Positions 47,874 through 59,880 of a stretch of 64,000 nucleotides of DNA are shown here, piece after piece. The notes below the pieces were generated by a model. It ran no database searches, was not told the DNA's origin, and saw only the letters and a list, made by a program, of their open reading frames with translations. The position numbers and the translations under genes are program-made. Source of the stretch: Thelonectria olida (lineage: Eukaryota; Ascomycota; Sordariomycetes; Hypocreales; Nectriaceae); assembly GCA_020736575.1 (NCBI GenBank), contig JAGPYM010000008.1, positions 62,001-126,000 of the forward strand, in the 5' to 3' direction. The number at the start of each line of letters is the position of its first letter. The first letter of the stretch is position 1.

Positions 47874-50007
47874 ATGGCGGCAGATCAGTCATGGTCGAGG
47901 CCCTTGCCCTCCAGGAATGCCTCCAGCTCAGCGAATTCGCCACCAGACAGCTCGGCGACAGCATCTTCGGCTCACAAAGGAGTGAGCCCACTCGCCTCGA
48001 AAGTGACAAGCGTTCTCTCAACGACGCACTCTGATACTGAATTCAGAGATGCCCTCACCCTTCTTGACCAAAGGGGGGTTCAAAACGACGCTGAGACCCG
48101 GCGCCGACTTCGCTTAGACCTGCAAAAAGAAGTAATCGACATTAATGCTGAAGTAATCTCGGAATTTGGTCGCGTTGCAGAGGTGGGTTTGTTCCTTCAT
48201 ATATGATGCCATCGTTACATGCCAACACAAGTTCCAGCAACTCCGACGGATCAAGACCACTCTCGACAAGTTGAATACAGGATACGAAGACATGAAGAGT
48301 CAAGTTGTTGCAGCCCACGAGCAGACCTCGCCAGCACTTTCTGAGGCATCCTCTGTTCTTGAACAACGAAGGCAAATTGAAGTCAAGCAAGAACTCCTCG
48401 GCGCTTTCAAGAAGCACTTTATCATGTCCGAAAACGAGGTTGCTGCACTCACAATGACAGCAGAACCAGTAGATGATCGATTCTTTGAGTCTCTGAGCAA
48501 GGCCAAGAAAATCAGCAAAGACTGCGAGATACTCCTGGGTTTTGAAAAGCAAACCCTAGGCCTGGAGCTGATGGAGCAGACGTCAAAAAACATCAACTTG
48601 GGCTTCCAAAAGCTCTACAAGTGGATACAGCGGGAGTTTAAGACTTTAAACCTCGAGAACCCGCAGATGAATTCGTCGATTCGACGCGCCCTGAGAGTTC
48701 TTGCTGAGAGACCGTCGCTTTTCCAAAATTGCCTCGATTTCTTTTCCGAGGCCCGAGAACGAATTCTTTCGGATTCCTTTTACGTCGCGCTGACAGGAAC
48801 CTCACCGTCTGGGGTAGAGGATCCATCAGTCAAACCCATTGACATGACGGCACATGATCCTCTCCGTTATGTTGGAGATATGCTTGCTTGGATTCACTCG
48901 GCTACAGTCAGTGAGCGCGAGGCATTGGAGATTCTCTTCGTCGCCGAAGGCGAAGAACTGGCCAAGGGACTCAAATCTGGCCGAGACGCAGAGATATGGC
49001 GACTGGTCGCTGACGACGATGAAGCCGAGGCTGACTTCAATGCCCTGAAGGCGCTTCACGAGCTCGTTGACAGGGACATTTCAGGTGCATCTCGCGTTCT
49101 GCGCCAGCGGGTGGAGCAGGTCATCCAAGCCAACGAAGAAATTATTCCCTCCTACAAGCTGGCAAATCTGATCAACTTCTACCGCATTACGTTTCAAAAG
49201 ACTCTCGGCTCGGACTTTGGCCTGGTCGAGTCGATCGAAAGTCTGGAGAAGGAAGCACTTCGGCAATTTCGTGCATTAGTGCGCGATCACATCGCAACAA
49301 TACAAGGCGAATTTCAACGTGCTCCTTCTGATTTAGGTCCTCCAACTTTTCTCGAGGATTCTCTCAAGCAGTTAAGTGCCATCAGTAAGACGTACGAGTC
49401 GTCTTTGTCTGCCTCTGAGGATCGAGAGACGGAATTTGAAAATGTCTTGGCGGAGGCGTTTGAGCCTTTTGTGGGAGGCTGTGAGAATATGGCCAAGTCG
49501 ATGCAGAGCCAAAGGGGGGCCATCTTCCTCATCAATTGCGTGTTGTCGGCAGCAAGTTCCCTGGAACTATTCGACTTTACGCAGCGGAGGAGCAAGCAGC
49601 TGCGCGAGAAGGCATCCGAAGAAGCAAAGAAACTCGTCCAGAACCAGTACAGCTTCTTCAGAAGAGGGTCAGGCCTTGAGCCTATTTTCAGTGTCTTGCA
49701 AGCAGATGGGACTACTAAAGCATCAGCCATGGATAGGGACCTGCTCATTCAAGCAAGTCAGACGCTGGATGACTTCCTACCGTCAGCGCTCATGGATGCA
49801 ATGGAGAATCTGAAACATCTCCAGGACTCCAAACTTGCCCGACAGATCACAGAGGAAGCGGCCGAGAAATTCTGCAACGACTTTGAGCAATTAGAGGAAG
49901 CAATTACGGAGGGTGAAGATGAGGAATCCGACGATTCTGATGAGGAGGAGGGGCTCCGATCTGTGTTCCCCAGGACAACGGCGGAGATTCGCGTGCTGCT
50001 TTCTTAG
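47874..50007 (+). CDS. COG6: COG6, conserved oligomeric Golgi complex subunit 6
   Basis: Exons 47874-48182 and 48238-50007, one GT-AG intron in phase 0; 692 residues. Cog6 is in lobe B of the COG tether that captures retrograde vesicles at the Golgi. A serine-rich N-tail precedes the family blocks: [15 protein letters not shown] and [20 protein letters not shown], then [20 protein letters not shown], the [17 protein letters not shown] segment, and [20 protein letters not shown] followed by [16 protein letters not shown]. The C-terminal half is helical with [20 protein letters not shown] and ends in an acidic tail ([15 protein letters not shown]) before VLLS. The start is the first ATG ([12 protein letters not shown]). 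Confidence 0.94.
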
Positions 50008-50813
50008 AGAAGGGGTTCCGATTATCGACGTGTCCGAATTTTACATACTAGAGGCCTCCTGGTTCATAATCAATGAATTTATGCCATACAAATTATCGTC
50101 CTGGCGTGTTCCAAAATTCAGGCCCTTACACGCGATGCGTACGTATGTATATTGCCACGCGCATCCGCCATACCTAACTGGACGCGAGTCTCGCAGTCAA
50201 GAATGAATGAGTTTCGACAGGCAGATGTTCTTCAGTGTTCTCGAGGTAGAAATGTCTCGGTCAACAGGTCGTTCTGTAGGGTCTCCTTACCCCGCTGCCG
50301 CATTGCCGCATTGCCGCATTGCATGCTGAACTGATCCATCATTGGCGCCTCCCGTCCGGGATGGATAACTGCCCGGCGCTGCGAGCACCTAACCTAATGG
50401 ATGGTGGATGAGCCGTCTGTGGTTAGTGGTGGCTCGGGCAGTGAGCAGTGGGCAGTGCGAGCCTGGACTACGTCACTGCCCGCAGCGGCTGGACCCAACC
50501 TGAGTCCTGAGGTGCCTACTGGCACATGTGCTACAAACCAAACTCCATCCTCCCTCAACTCCCAAAGGTACCAATACAGGACCGCCAGGCTCGTCCAGTG
50601 CCGATTGTCGCGACACACATCCCGCAACCGCTTCTGGTTCATCTACCGCTGAATCATCTCCGGACTCAAGACTATCGGGCCCCGCACCTCGCTTGTTTCC
50701 ACGCCGAACGGAGTCGTCCGAACCTGACGGCCAAATCTGGAGAGCCGTTTCTAGTCTGCCACAAGATCGACCAAGGCGACGCTGAGGGTTAATATGTTCT
50801 CGCGGCCAAAACC
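50008..50813. other. Intergenic region with coding-like frame and overlapping short ORF ahead of the AAA ATPase
   Basis: 0.8 kb. Three copies of GCCGCATT lie at 50297-50320. An open frame at 50528-50785 encodes a Ser/Pro-rich stretch ending IWRAVSSLPQDRPRRR, which could be the natural N-terminus of the AAA protein but is out of frame with it. A 7-codon ORF at 50794-50817 ends with a TGA overlapping the AAA start in ATGA. Confidence 0.5.
50297..50320 (+). repeat. 8-bp tandem repeat, three copies
   Basis: GCCGCATT three times head to tail without mismatch. Confidence 0.9.
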
Positions 50814-53351
50814 ATGATGCGCAACAAAGCTCTGGCTGTGTTACAAAAGACATATGATGATAGCTACCTGAGTTGCTCCACTGCCGTCTACTATGAGGGT
50901 CAGGTGCGTAGAATCTTTTATCCAGCCATCGCGACGGACACCATTCCGAAGTCCATCATGTACTAAAGTGTTCTCATAGGGGAATGAACTCGAGGCTATG
51001 CGCCACTGGAGAACCGCCCTCCAACATATATACGACTATCAGGCAAATCGAGCCGTCCCAGGCCATGTTCCCCTAACAAGCACCGAAAAGGCCTTGCAGG
51101 ATGCCGTCAAGCAGCTCGAATTACAGTGCAAAGAACGAATCGATCTCCTCGAGGCGTTGCGAATATCACGACACGATGAAACGAGTTCGTCATCTTCATC
51201 GAATGGAAAGTTGACCAAACGACCCAGCTTGGCAGAATCCGACGGTCGCGACAGAGGTGCCATCGGCCAGGGCACCATCCCCGCTGTTACATACTCCGAA
51301 CTCTCGCGCCCAGCCTTACCTCCGCGCCCAGGTCCTCCTAGACGCAGGTCCTCAGAGCAAGCAATTGTCAGCGGTGGTAGTCCGTACCTTGAACCTTTGG
51401 CGCCAACAAGTTCGCTACCACGATCCTCGTCGCCCAACGTAACGCCCAGGCCAGGAAGAACATTGAGGTCAAGCAGCCCAGAAAAGCATACAATGAGAAC
51501 CACTCTCCGATCTGGGAAACCGGGCGACCGAACTCCCAAATCTGCGCGCAAATCGCCCAAACCTGCCGGTGAAGGGCCCAGCAAAGCTGCCACTTTAGCA
51601 TGGAGTGCGCTTGGCTCTAGGGATAAACACTCCCGAAGCGTATCTTCTGAGATCCTACCAAACGTGGCGACGCCAGCCTCGCGGACCTCTCTTGATCAGG
51701 CGCGCAGACCTGGATCAGGCCCTCTGCAGTGGGATAGCCATTCGAGAAGACTCGTGGTGCCCCGAGAAGGGGAGTCTACTGGAGAAGCCCGGCATTCAGA
51801 CGAATATACCTACGCAAGACCGTCACTACTTTCTGTGAGCGCTGCATCTAGTGCGCTCAATGCCTTGTCGCTCCAGGATGGGTCACCAACAGACCAAGGG
51901 TCTGGTCGCTGGGAAAGACCTTCTGCGGGCCGGACGAACTCCTCCATAGCCTCACAGCGTAAATCTTCGAGACAACAGGAGTCTCTTAACGACTCTGGAG
52001 CTGCCGATGGCTGTGGAGATCCCCAAGACAGAAAGACAGTTTCCGAATCAGCCATAGGAAGAAGTCCAGTTGCAAGACGAACTGGCGGCCCATCCAGACA
52101 ACCCAGACCAGACCCAGAAAGGGCAAACCGGTCTCGTCGCCGTGACCACCAACTACCACCTGCGTCCGCCTCCAGTACATCTGATGAAGACTCCAGTCGA
52201 CCTCCAGCCAGAACTCGTCAAATTAAAGCCAAGGAGTCTGCCATTCAGGTTGACTCTGATGGTCGCGTTTCTGATGAGTCACTAGCAGAAGAAAGCCCGG
52301 ATGAGATGGCAGCTTGGAAGAAAAAGAAGGCGTCAATCCTGAAGAACCTCCCTCCTGGTGTCGATGACGCAGCCGCCAAGCAGATCCTCAATGATATCGT
52401 TGTTCAAGGTGACGAGGTTCATTGGAACGATGTTGCAGGCTTAGAAATTGCCAAGAATGCTCTTCGAGAGACAGTCGTGTATCCCTTCCTCCGCCCTGAT
52501 CTGTTCATGGGCTTGCGAGAGCCTGCCAGGGGTATGTTGCTCTTTGGACCTCCCGGGACAGGAAAGACAATGCTGGCCAGAGCTGTTGCAACTGAGTCCA
52601 AGTCAACCTTCTTTTCCATCTCTGCAAGTAGCTTGACAAGCAAATATCTTGGCGAGTCCGAAAAACTTGTGAGGGCTCTCTTTGGGCTTGCTCGGATGCT
52701 CGCGCCCAGCATCATTTTCGTCGATGAGATCGACTCGCTTTTGTCACAGCGATCTGGCTCGGGTGAGCATGAGGCTACTCGGCGAATCAAGACCGAGTTC
52801 CTCATCCAATGGAGTGATCTCCAGCGAGCGGCAGCTGGGAAAGAGGTCAGTGACAAGGACAAGGAACGAGGCGATGCGAATCGAGTCCTGGTACTGGCCG
52901 CGACGAATTTACCGTGGGCAATCGACGAAGCCGCTCGACGTCGTTTTGTCAGGAGGCAGTATATCCCCCTCCCTGAGCCAGCCACTAGGGAGACTCAACT
53001 ACGAACACTGTTAGGGCAGCAAAAACACGATCTCTCAGATGATGGCATTCTCAATCTAGTTGCGTTAACAGATGGTAAGTCGTGTGTATGAAGAATTGCC
53101 ACATACGGCACTAACTGGTCCGATTTCTAGGGTTTTCAGGCTCTGACATCACAGCACTGGCTAAAGACGCTGCCATGGGACCTCTGCGATCTTTGGGTGA
53201 AGCATTATTACATATGACAATGGACCAAATCCGCCCGATCGGGCTTGTCGACTTTGAAGCGAGTCTAAACACCATACGACCAAGTGTGAGCAAGGCAGGC
53301 TTAAAGGAATATGAAGATTGGGCAAAGGAGTTTGGTGAGCGGGGCGGCTAG
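50814..53351 (+). CDS. MIT-domain AAA ATPase, Sap1/Yta6 (spastin/fidgetin-like) group
   Basis: Exons 50814-50903, 50980-53074 and 53131-53351, giving 801 residues from the ATG at 50814. An MIT-like helical segment opens the protein ([20 protein letters not shown], then [20 protein letters not shown]), followed by about 400 disordered Ser/Pro/Arg-rich residues. The AAA module begins at [20 protein letters not shown]. It has Walker A GPPGTGKT (about residue 550), Walker [12 protein letters not shown], the SRH region [16 protein letters not shown] and a C-terminal Vps4-type helix ending [12 protein letters not shown]. This meiotic-clade ATPase type remodels microtubules or ESCRT filaments; the yeast homologues are poorly understood. 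The N-terminus is uncertain: an in-frame TAA at 50790 lies just upstream of [12 protein letters not shown], so the start cannot extend further without a frame change. Confidence 0.88.
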
Positions 53352-53678
53352 ATGATGAGGTTTCGGCGTAAACTACCATATATCCAATTGTATCTTAAAC
53401 AGTGTAAAAGAAACAAATACACATCATCATGATAGTAGTTGTTTGCGAAGTGCCTGTCAGCACGGGTGTTTTGGATCTGTTGTGTCATTTTTATATAGTA
53501 CAGTTTGGGTAACGATGGCTTTTGTTACATGACGCCTCGCCGCATCGAAAAGCGAACATAATCGTACAGGGCCATAATTCTAGCCCTCCTCCCCGGTTCT
53601 CGCATCAAATCTCGCAAACCAAGCTCCCACCATTGATGAATGCCACATCCCTCAATCAGGAGAGCCGGTCACTAGGAT
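53352..53678. other. Convergent spacer between the AAA ATPase and uS17m
   Basis: 327 bp with the two 3' UTRs; A/T-rich 53380-53500. No gene seen. Confidence 0.55.
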
Positions 53679-54217
53679 CTAGGCCTTGCGCTGCTGTGCC
53701 TCCTCCCAAGCTTTGCGTTTAGCCTCTCTCTTTTCCAACTCCAGCTTCTTCTCCTCTCGTCGTTGGTCCTCCTCAGCTTGCCTCCTAGATGCCCTTCTTT
53801 CATCCTTGGCGGCCTTCTTGGCTTCTCGCTCTACTATCCTCTCCTCCAGGGTTGGCACAGGAGGGCGCTCCTCAACCGGGGCGCCGAATGGCGCAATAAT
53901 GTGTTTGACGACGTGTCGTTTGTGCTGAGAGGTCGGCCACCCCGGAACGATAGAGACTACATCGCCAGTTCGGAGGGAGGAATTGGGGTCGTGAACGAGA
54001 TATGTCTTGGGGTCGGCAAACCACTACGAAGGAGCGTCAGCAAGTGTGGAGAGAACTGGCCCTAATCGGAGAATTCCATTACCTTGTTGACCACTTTGTT
54101 CCACTTCTGACCACCGACTCGGACCTTGACGGTCTTTTGCATGAGGCCAGACGAGACGACAACGCCATGAAGCTCATGCGTGACACGGCGCGCGGCCTTG
54201 GCAACTTGAGAAGACAT
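53679..54217 (-). CDS. Mitochondrial small-subunit ribosomal protein uS17m (MRPS17)
   Basis: Exons 54217-54083 (45 codons) and 54023-53679 (115 codons including stop), one GT-AG intron in phase 0; 159 residues. The OB-fold S17 core is clear: HGVVVSSGLMQKTVKVRVGG, KWNKVVNKWFADPKTYLVHD and GDVVSIVPGWPTSQHKRHVV. A long Lys/Glu/Arg-rich helical tail (EERIVEREAKKAAKDERRAS and onward) follows, as in fungal mitochondrial S17. The N-terminus MSSQVAKAARRVTHELHG is short but basic. The opposite strand carries overlapping open frames that are shadows. Convergent with the AAA ATPase, divergent from EMG1. Confidence 0.92.
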
Positions 54218-54971
54218 TTTTGATGGGAGTGGGGGATAAGTATCGCTAGGTGTTTCGCAGAAGTCGGTTGCGAGGCCAGGACAGCGCCGGGTTGGTCAAT
54301 TGGACAGCGGGAGATGGTGGTCGTTATTGAAGACGAAGATGTGATGCACAGAGGCTGCATTCCCAAATTTTGAGAGCCAATCAGAATCAAGTATGGTGCT
54401 TTCTTCTGCTTATGTAAGGCCAGCCAACTTGAAGCTTAAATGTGAACAAATGACAATGTGTTTTTTTCTACCTGTGCGAATGAATTGCCCAGTTGTTTTC
54501 TGCCAGATCGAAGATGATGATTTCAAGCCAGAATTGTCGATTTATACTACTTAAAGTGGTAGGAGAACAGCGTCGAGGATGTCCAGACGTGGTCAATGAG
54601 GCGCTGCTGGGAGCTGACCTCAGGCACGTGCTCAAGTTTGGTACAAGTTACAACTGTCGTGTGAGGTGCCTAGCGGCACCCCGAGTTCCCGCGCTCCAGT
54701 GCTGTAAACACACTACAATAGCCCCTGCGACGAATTGGCGCTGGCACGAGGGTTTTCGCTCTCGGTCGGGCAGTCATCCTTTCACTTCCCCATCCGTTTT
54801 TTCTCGTGTCCCCCGCCTCTTTCTTTCACCATCTCTCATCTTCTTGGATTGTCCCCCGTTCACAACAAGCAGATACATAATCTTTTCCGAAAGACTGCGC
54901 TCGAGACAACTTTATTTCGCGAGGCCCTTAAACCACCACGTGCCTGCATTTCTCTTTTCACATCTCTCATC
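54218..54971. promoter_or_regulatory. Divergent region between uS17m and EMG1
   Basis: 0.75 kb without a gene. The last ~200 bp before EMG1 are pyrimidine-rich on the plus strand, as expected of its leader. Confidence 0.55.
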
Positions 54972-55879
54972 ATGTCTTCCTCCCCCGAACGCCGTGCTGG
55001 AGTTAAGAGACCCAGTATGGAACACCCAGGCCTGTTATCCTCGCCGAGGGCAAGATGACTGACGCATCAGGCACTGACTTAGGAACTCAATCGCTTCCCC
55101 CTCCCGCCCTTCCACAATTGGTTGCAGAGCAGAACACACCAATTCCTCCCACCGACAAGGACTCCCAGCGACTTATTGTTGTTCTGTCCAACGCCAGCCT
55201 CGAGACGTACAAAGCCTCACACGGCGGTACCGGTCGGAATGGGGCTCACCGCGAGGACAAGTATTCCCTCCTTAACAGCGATGAGCATATCGGTGTCATG
55301 CGGAAGATGAACCGGGACATCAGTGATGCCCGACCTGACATCACCCACCAGGTTTCAACTCTGGCTCCTCAGTTAGCATCCAACATGTTAACAAATTCTT
55401 AGTGTCTCCTCACCTTGTTGGACTCTCCCATCAACAAAGCTGGCAAGCTCCAGATTTACATCCATACTGCCAAGGGTGTCCTCATTGAGGTCTCGCCCTC
55501 GGTCCGTATCCCCCGAACCTTTAAGCGCTTCGCCGGTCTGATGGTCCAGCTGCTGCATCGGCTGTCGATCCGATCTACGAACTCTAACGAGAAGCTATTG
55601 CGTGTCATTCAGAACCCCATTACTGACCACCTGCCCCCGAACTGCCGCAAGGTGACGCTGAGCTTTGACGCTCCCCTGGTGCGCGTTCGTGAATGGGTTG
55701 AGACTGTCGATTCCAAGGATAGCATCTGCGTTTTTGTCGGCGCCATGGCTAAGGGCGAGGATAACTTTGCCGACTCACTCGTGGATGAGAAGATCTCCAT
55801 CAGCAACTACTCGCTATCTGCAAGTGTAGCTTGTAGCAAGTTTTGCCACGCCGCTGAGGATGTCTGGAGCATCCTGTAA
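54972..55879 (+). CDS. EMG1: EMG1/NEP1, 18S rRNA pseudouridine N1-methyltransferase
   Basis: Exons 54972-55014, 55083-55351 and 55403-55879, giving 262 residues. Emg1/Nep1 is a SPOUT-class methyltransferase that modifies the hypermodified pseudouridine of 18S rRNA and is needed for 40S assembly in the nucleolus. The short first exon [14 protein letters not shown] joins to [11 protein letters not shown] through a 68-nt intron; an alternative acceptor at 55070 stays in phase. The core is unmistakable: [31 protein letters not shown], then [20 protein letters not shown] and, near the SAM-binding knot, [16 protein letters not shown] followed by [20 protein letters not shown]. The second intron uses a GTTTCA donor. 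Choosing ATG 55055 instead would drop the KRPR-like N-tail. Confidence 0.93.
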
Positions 55880-57574
55880 GCGACAGACGCCACGAGCATG
55901 TCGGTTGGAAACAGGAAAGGAAGACAGACACTCGCTAAAGGCCAGGTCGCCTGGCGATCATACAACATGGTCGCAGGGCAGATTGGCTAGGCGAAGACTT
56001 GGGGAGCCTGGGTTTACGCTGTCGTTTGTTTTTACAACCAAAACATAGGGCGTTCAACAACGGGTCCAAGACGGGTTCAATGTCGTCTTGATGGGTCACT
56101 TCAACTTGGCTCATTGCTTTTTTTCTGCTTCATGTTTTCTCGTTTTGTTTGTTTTTTGCGTTGGCGCGTCAGTTCAGAGTTTGTCCCTTGTCTTCGTTTC
56201 TGGTTTTGATGCGATAACTAACCTCGAGGTCTACAACTACGGCAAGGCAAGGCTGGATGGGCGAGCGGCGGATCGAAGCAAAGCGGGGTGAAGCGTCTGG
56301 ATAAAAAGCGTTTAAAAATGTAACCTCTAATGGAAAAGTGCAACTTGGCAATTGGGCACCATGCTTGCAGGTTATCGAGGCCAGGGATATGGACTTTTGT
56401 TTATGTATGTATCTTCCAAGAAGTGCATAGCTAACGAGGGAAATTGAGGGGCTGTTAGCCAAGCACAGTTTCAGTTGGCAATAGTTTCAATGCACATGAC
56501 GTTCGCAATGTTCGATTTTCTTCTCACGTACGAAGTGCTTCGTATGGATGCTACCTTGCCCAAGTGCGTAGTGAGTGACTTCCAGGTTTCCCTTCGGCTT
56601 CAAGTCAGACGAGGGGTGCAACCAATCTAGTTGATGGATGCGGGCCCGAGCAGAGACCGGCCGATAAGTGGTCGCCCCGCCCGAGGTCGCGTGTTGAAAT
56701 GACCTTGCGTGATGGCTAAATTGAAGAGCATTGGGAGTGCTTCATCCTTTGTAGACAGCCGCGAATGGTGGCATAGGAACCCTCGAACCTTGGTGGCGTT
56801 TACCTCGCTCGATCAAAAGCTCACACTGGTGACCCTTGTTGCACGTATTTCGTGCAGGGATCGAAACGGACTCACCACGTCGAGGTCGACATTACAGGGC
56901 AACAGCATCTAACTTGCCACGCTCGATGGCATCACATCGCGGGATTCGAAAAGCATACTAAACTCGGAAGTGAATAGTCAAAGCGAGACCCCCACGAGCA
57001 CGAGGATTACGGAGGAAATCGCATGAGAATGAGGAGGGATGGTGAGAATCCTTGGGTCGCCCACTTGGCCATCTATCTCAGGTCTCGGGGTCTTGCCCTG
57101 CGTCTCCTCAGGGCAGGGAGTTGGGTATCTATAGTGGGATGCATATCAACGGTAGCCATCTATCTAATCCGTGCGTATTCGTACACATTGAAGCGTGCCA
57201 GAGCACCCGTACTTTGCAGATAGATTGTCGAGCAGAGACGAGACAAGGCATTCATTCATCGAGCACGGGAGCTACGTAGCCGAGAGCCCGGGGTTGGCCG
57301 GGGGTGGGACGGGGTGGAGGCTCAATGGAGGAGCCTGTGGAACGAGTCGGGCAGTTTCGAGCCAGCCGTCAAGCTCGACGTGGCATGCGTCGATGGATTG
57401 GACGGACGGCACTGAGGTGATCGATTTGGGGCGGCGGCAAGGCGGGCAGAGATACGGAGCTTGGGTGGGTTCGCTCTTCAGAGCTTTAGGGTGATGGCCT
57501 CAGGATGACAGCATCACGTTGGTGAGGGACATGGAAGGGAATCGAGGTGGCCATGTGCCCTGAGTCGCACCAGG

Positions 57575-57628
57575 GGGTAAGGTAGCTAAGGAACCTTAGG
57601 TACAATGTATGTAAAGTTGACCTTACCC
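57575..57628. repeat. Nested inverted repeat
   Basis: Outer arms GGGTAAGGT (57575-57583) and ACCTTACCC (57620-57628) pair over 9 bp; inside, CTAAGG (57586-57591) and CCTTAG (57594-57599) pair around AA. Confidence 0.85.
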
Positions 57629-59121
57629 AGACGGAGGGTGTACTCCGTTTTGGTGTGAGGGAATTCCAGCAGACGAACGAGTGAGGTTTGGAGGGGAACA
57701 AGCGGCCCTCTCCTCTCCTCGGCATCGAACTACGAATAGGTGCTCGTGCAGTGCTCGAGTGCCTATTGATACAGGCTACTGGACGTATGACCACCGCCCG
57801 CCCCTGTGCGCTGGCTGCAGGTACCGAATAGAATCGGTCCCCAGAGCTGGGTGCATAAATGGGTACCACAAAGGTCAGAGCCGGATAACAAATGGATACC
57901 TCTCGCATAGCATTCGTAGATTCCATACATAAGATTGCCCTAGCCAGCTCAAAGCGATCCATGCTGGCATGAAGGGAAAGGGGATTGACACGAACGATGG
58001 GGGCTTTGGGTGTTGGCTATCACCTGGCCCAAAGTCCGCATCGTCACGGGATGTCAGGGACTCAAGCATTTGGCATTGGCTGCGGGACGGGACGCGTTGT
58101 GAATCTCCCGCGTGGTGTTTTATGTACCCAGGTACCTCGGGCAAGACGCAGCCAATGAGATGCGAGAATAGAAAGGACGTCATTGGCCAGTCGCGAGGCC
58201 GGTGCCGTCGGTGGTCGGCGGGTGGCAAGAGTGCACAAACTCTGCATAATTCCTCCTCCCCGATTCGATTCAACACAACTCCCAGTCATGTGGTACTTTC
58301 ATCTTCTCATCGTTGATTTGACAGGACGGGATGCTGATGCGATGCAGGGTACCAGCCAGGGGTCCTGGTATGTAGAAGCGGTATTCCGGTTCTGCGCATA
58401 TCTTACGGTCTCATTGGACTTACTCAGATCCATCTCCCTCACAGGCGGGTTTCGGATGGAGGGGGCAGCTGACGAGCATCGAGGAATCCAATAGTTACAT
58501 CAGAACCCGTACGAAGCCCATGTGCACGCAGGAAAATAGAACGCAAGAGGGGCAGCGACGGCGCGCCAGACGCGAAGAGGACTGATGAGACACGGGGGCT
58601 GGGTCCCCATGAGACGACGACGAGGATGGAAGTGAGGGGGGTTTTATCGTAACCGTGACTATCCGTACGAGGCCCATCTAGAGATGTGTAGGTACCTGAG
58701 GTAAGTAGCTATTTGTGGGAGACATACAGTAAACCGACCTATGTAACCCATTGTTGGTTCCCTTGTTGCCTCTCTTCTCCCATCACCAGTCACCTCGTCT
58801 CACACAGTCATCCTCAATCCGCAGTCGGTCAGTCACATCACCCGCCACGCTCACATCTCCACATACAGCACCTTAGACTTGCGAAGAGGGTGGGCATTCT
58901 CGCACACGACTCGACTTGACGTCGACGAATCGCCTCGAATTGATTCTCCTTGCCAGCCTCCCTAGGTAGTACCAAGCCTTGCATTTCGATACAGCAGTCA
59001 TTCAGCACAAAACTACCTACCTATACACCCATTGACACAACTACCTAGGTATTCCTTCGCAAGTGTCAAAGGGCAAGTCAGACCAACTCTCGCGCCTTCT
59101 CCGAAAACAAACCCCTCCCCG

Positions 59122-59139
59122 CACACACACACACACACA
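59122..59139 (+). repeat. (CA)9 microsatellite
   Basis: Nine CA units in the leader region of the VOC-domain gene. Confidence 0.95.
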
Positions 59140-59880
59140 ACACCTCCACCACCACCAACTCGACTCGACCTAACTTATCCACTCGCCCACCTTCACCAAA
59201 CCACAACAAGACGTTGCCGCCAATTGCCAGACCAGAAATCAAGCCCGACTCGGCGGCCCAGATCGAAAATAAAGGGCGTTTGGGCTAGGGGCCTGGAGAC
59301 CTTCGAAAAAAGCAAAACAAGCGGCTGGTTCCATAAGACAAGGTGCCCTGCACTTACTGAGGTGTTCCCCCGTCTCCAATTCCCCCATCTTGCCGCTCCT
59401 GCTCTCTGATCGCCGTCAATCGCCATCAACCCCACCACGACATCTCCCGTCGGTTTCGCTGTCTGTCACTTCTCAGCTTCTTCGTCCCCTCAACTTCTCT
59501 TCTTGGTTTTCCTCTTCTCTTCTTCAATCTGATTCTTCTTTTGCCTCCTGCCCCTATCTCGTCTTGACCGCTTCTCTCCCTTTTTTTTTCTTTCCACTCC
59601 ACATCACTTCTCACTATTAGCTTCATTCTTTTTCCCCCTCCGACCTCTCTTTTCTTTCGTCTCCCCTTTTCCTTCACCGTCTTCTTGTCTTTTTTGCACC
59701 TTGGTCCGCCTCGCCAACGCCCCCGACCCTCGGCCGGTCAGTCAATTCAACGGCAAGCCTCTTCAACCACCTGGACCCTTCACGGCTTCCCCCAAGGGCC
59801 AATCTAACAAGCCAAAGCATCCAAGCGGGGCGTCAAGCTGGCTCCCGCATTGGAAGCTCCCCGAAACCATATAAGTCATC

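Larger units (their letters stand above)
55880..59880. other. 4-kb gene-free region ending in the leader of the VOC-domain gene
   Basis: Short random frames only. Structure seen: a TACGAAG/CTTCGTA inverted repeat near 56528-56545, a nested inverted repeat at 57575-57628, repeated CCTAGG/GGTACC-containing palindromes (for example 58685-58700, 58960-58975, 59040-59050), a (CA)9 run at 59122-59139 and a long C/T-rich leader from about 59430 to 59700. Confidence 0.5.
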
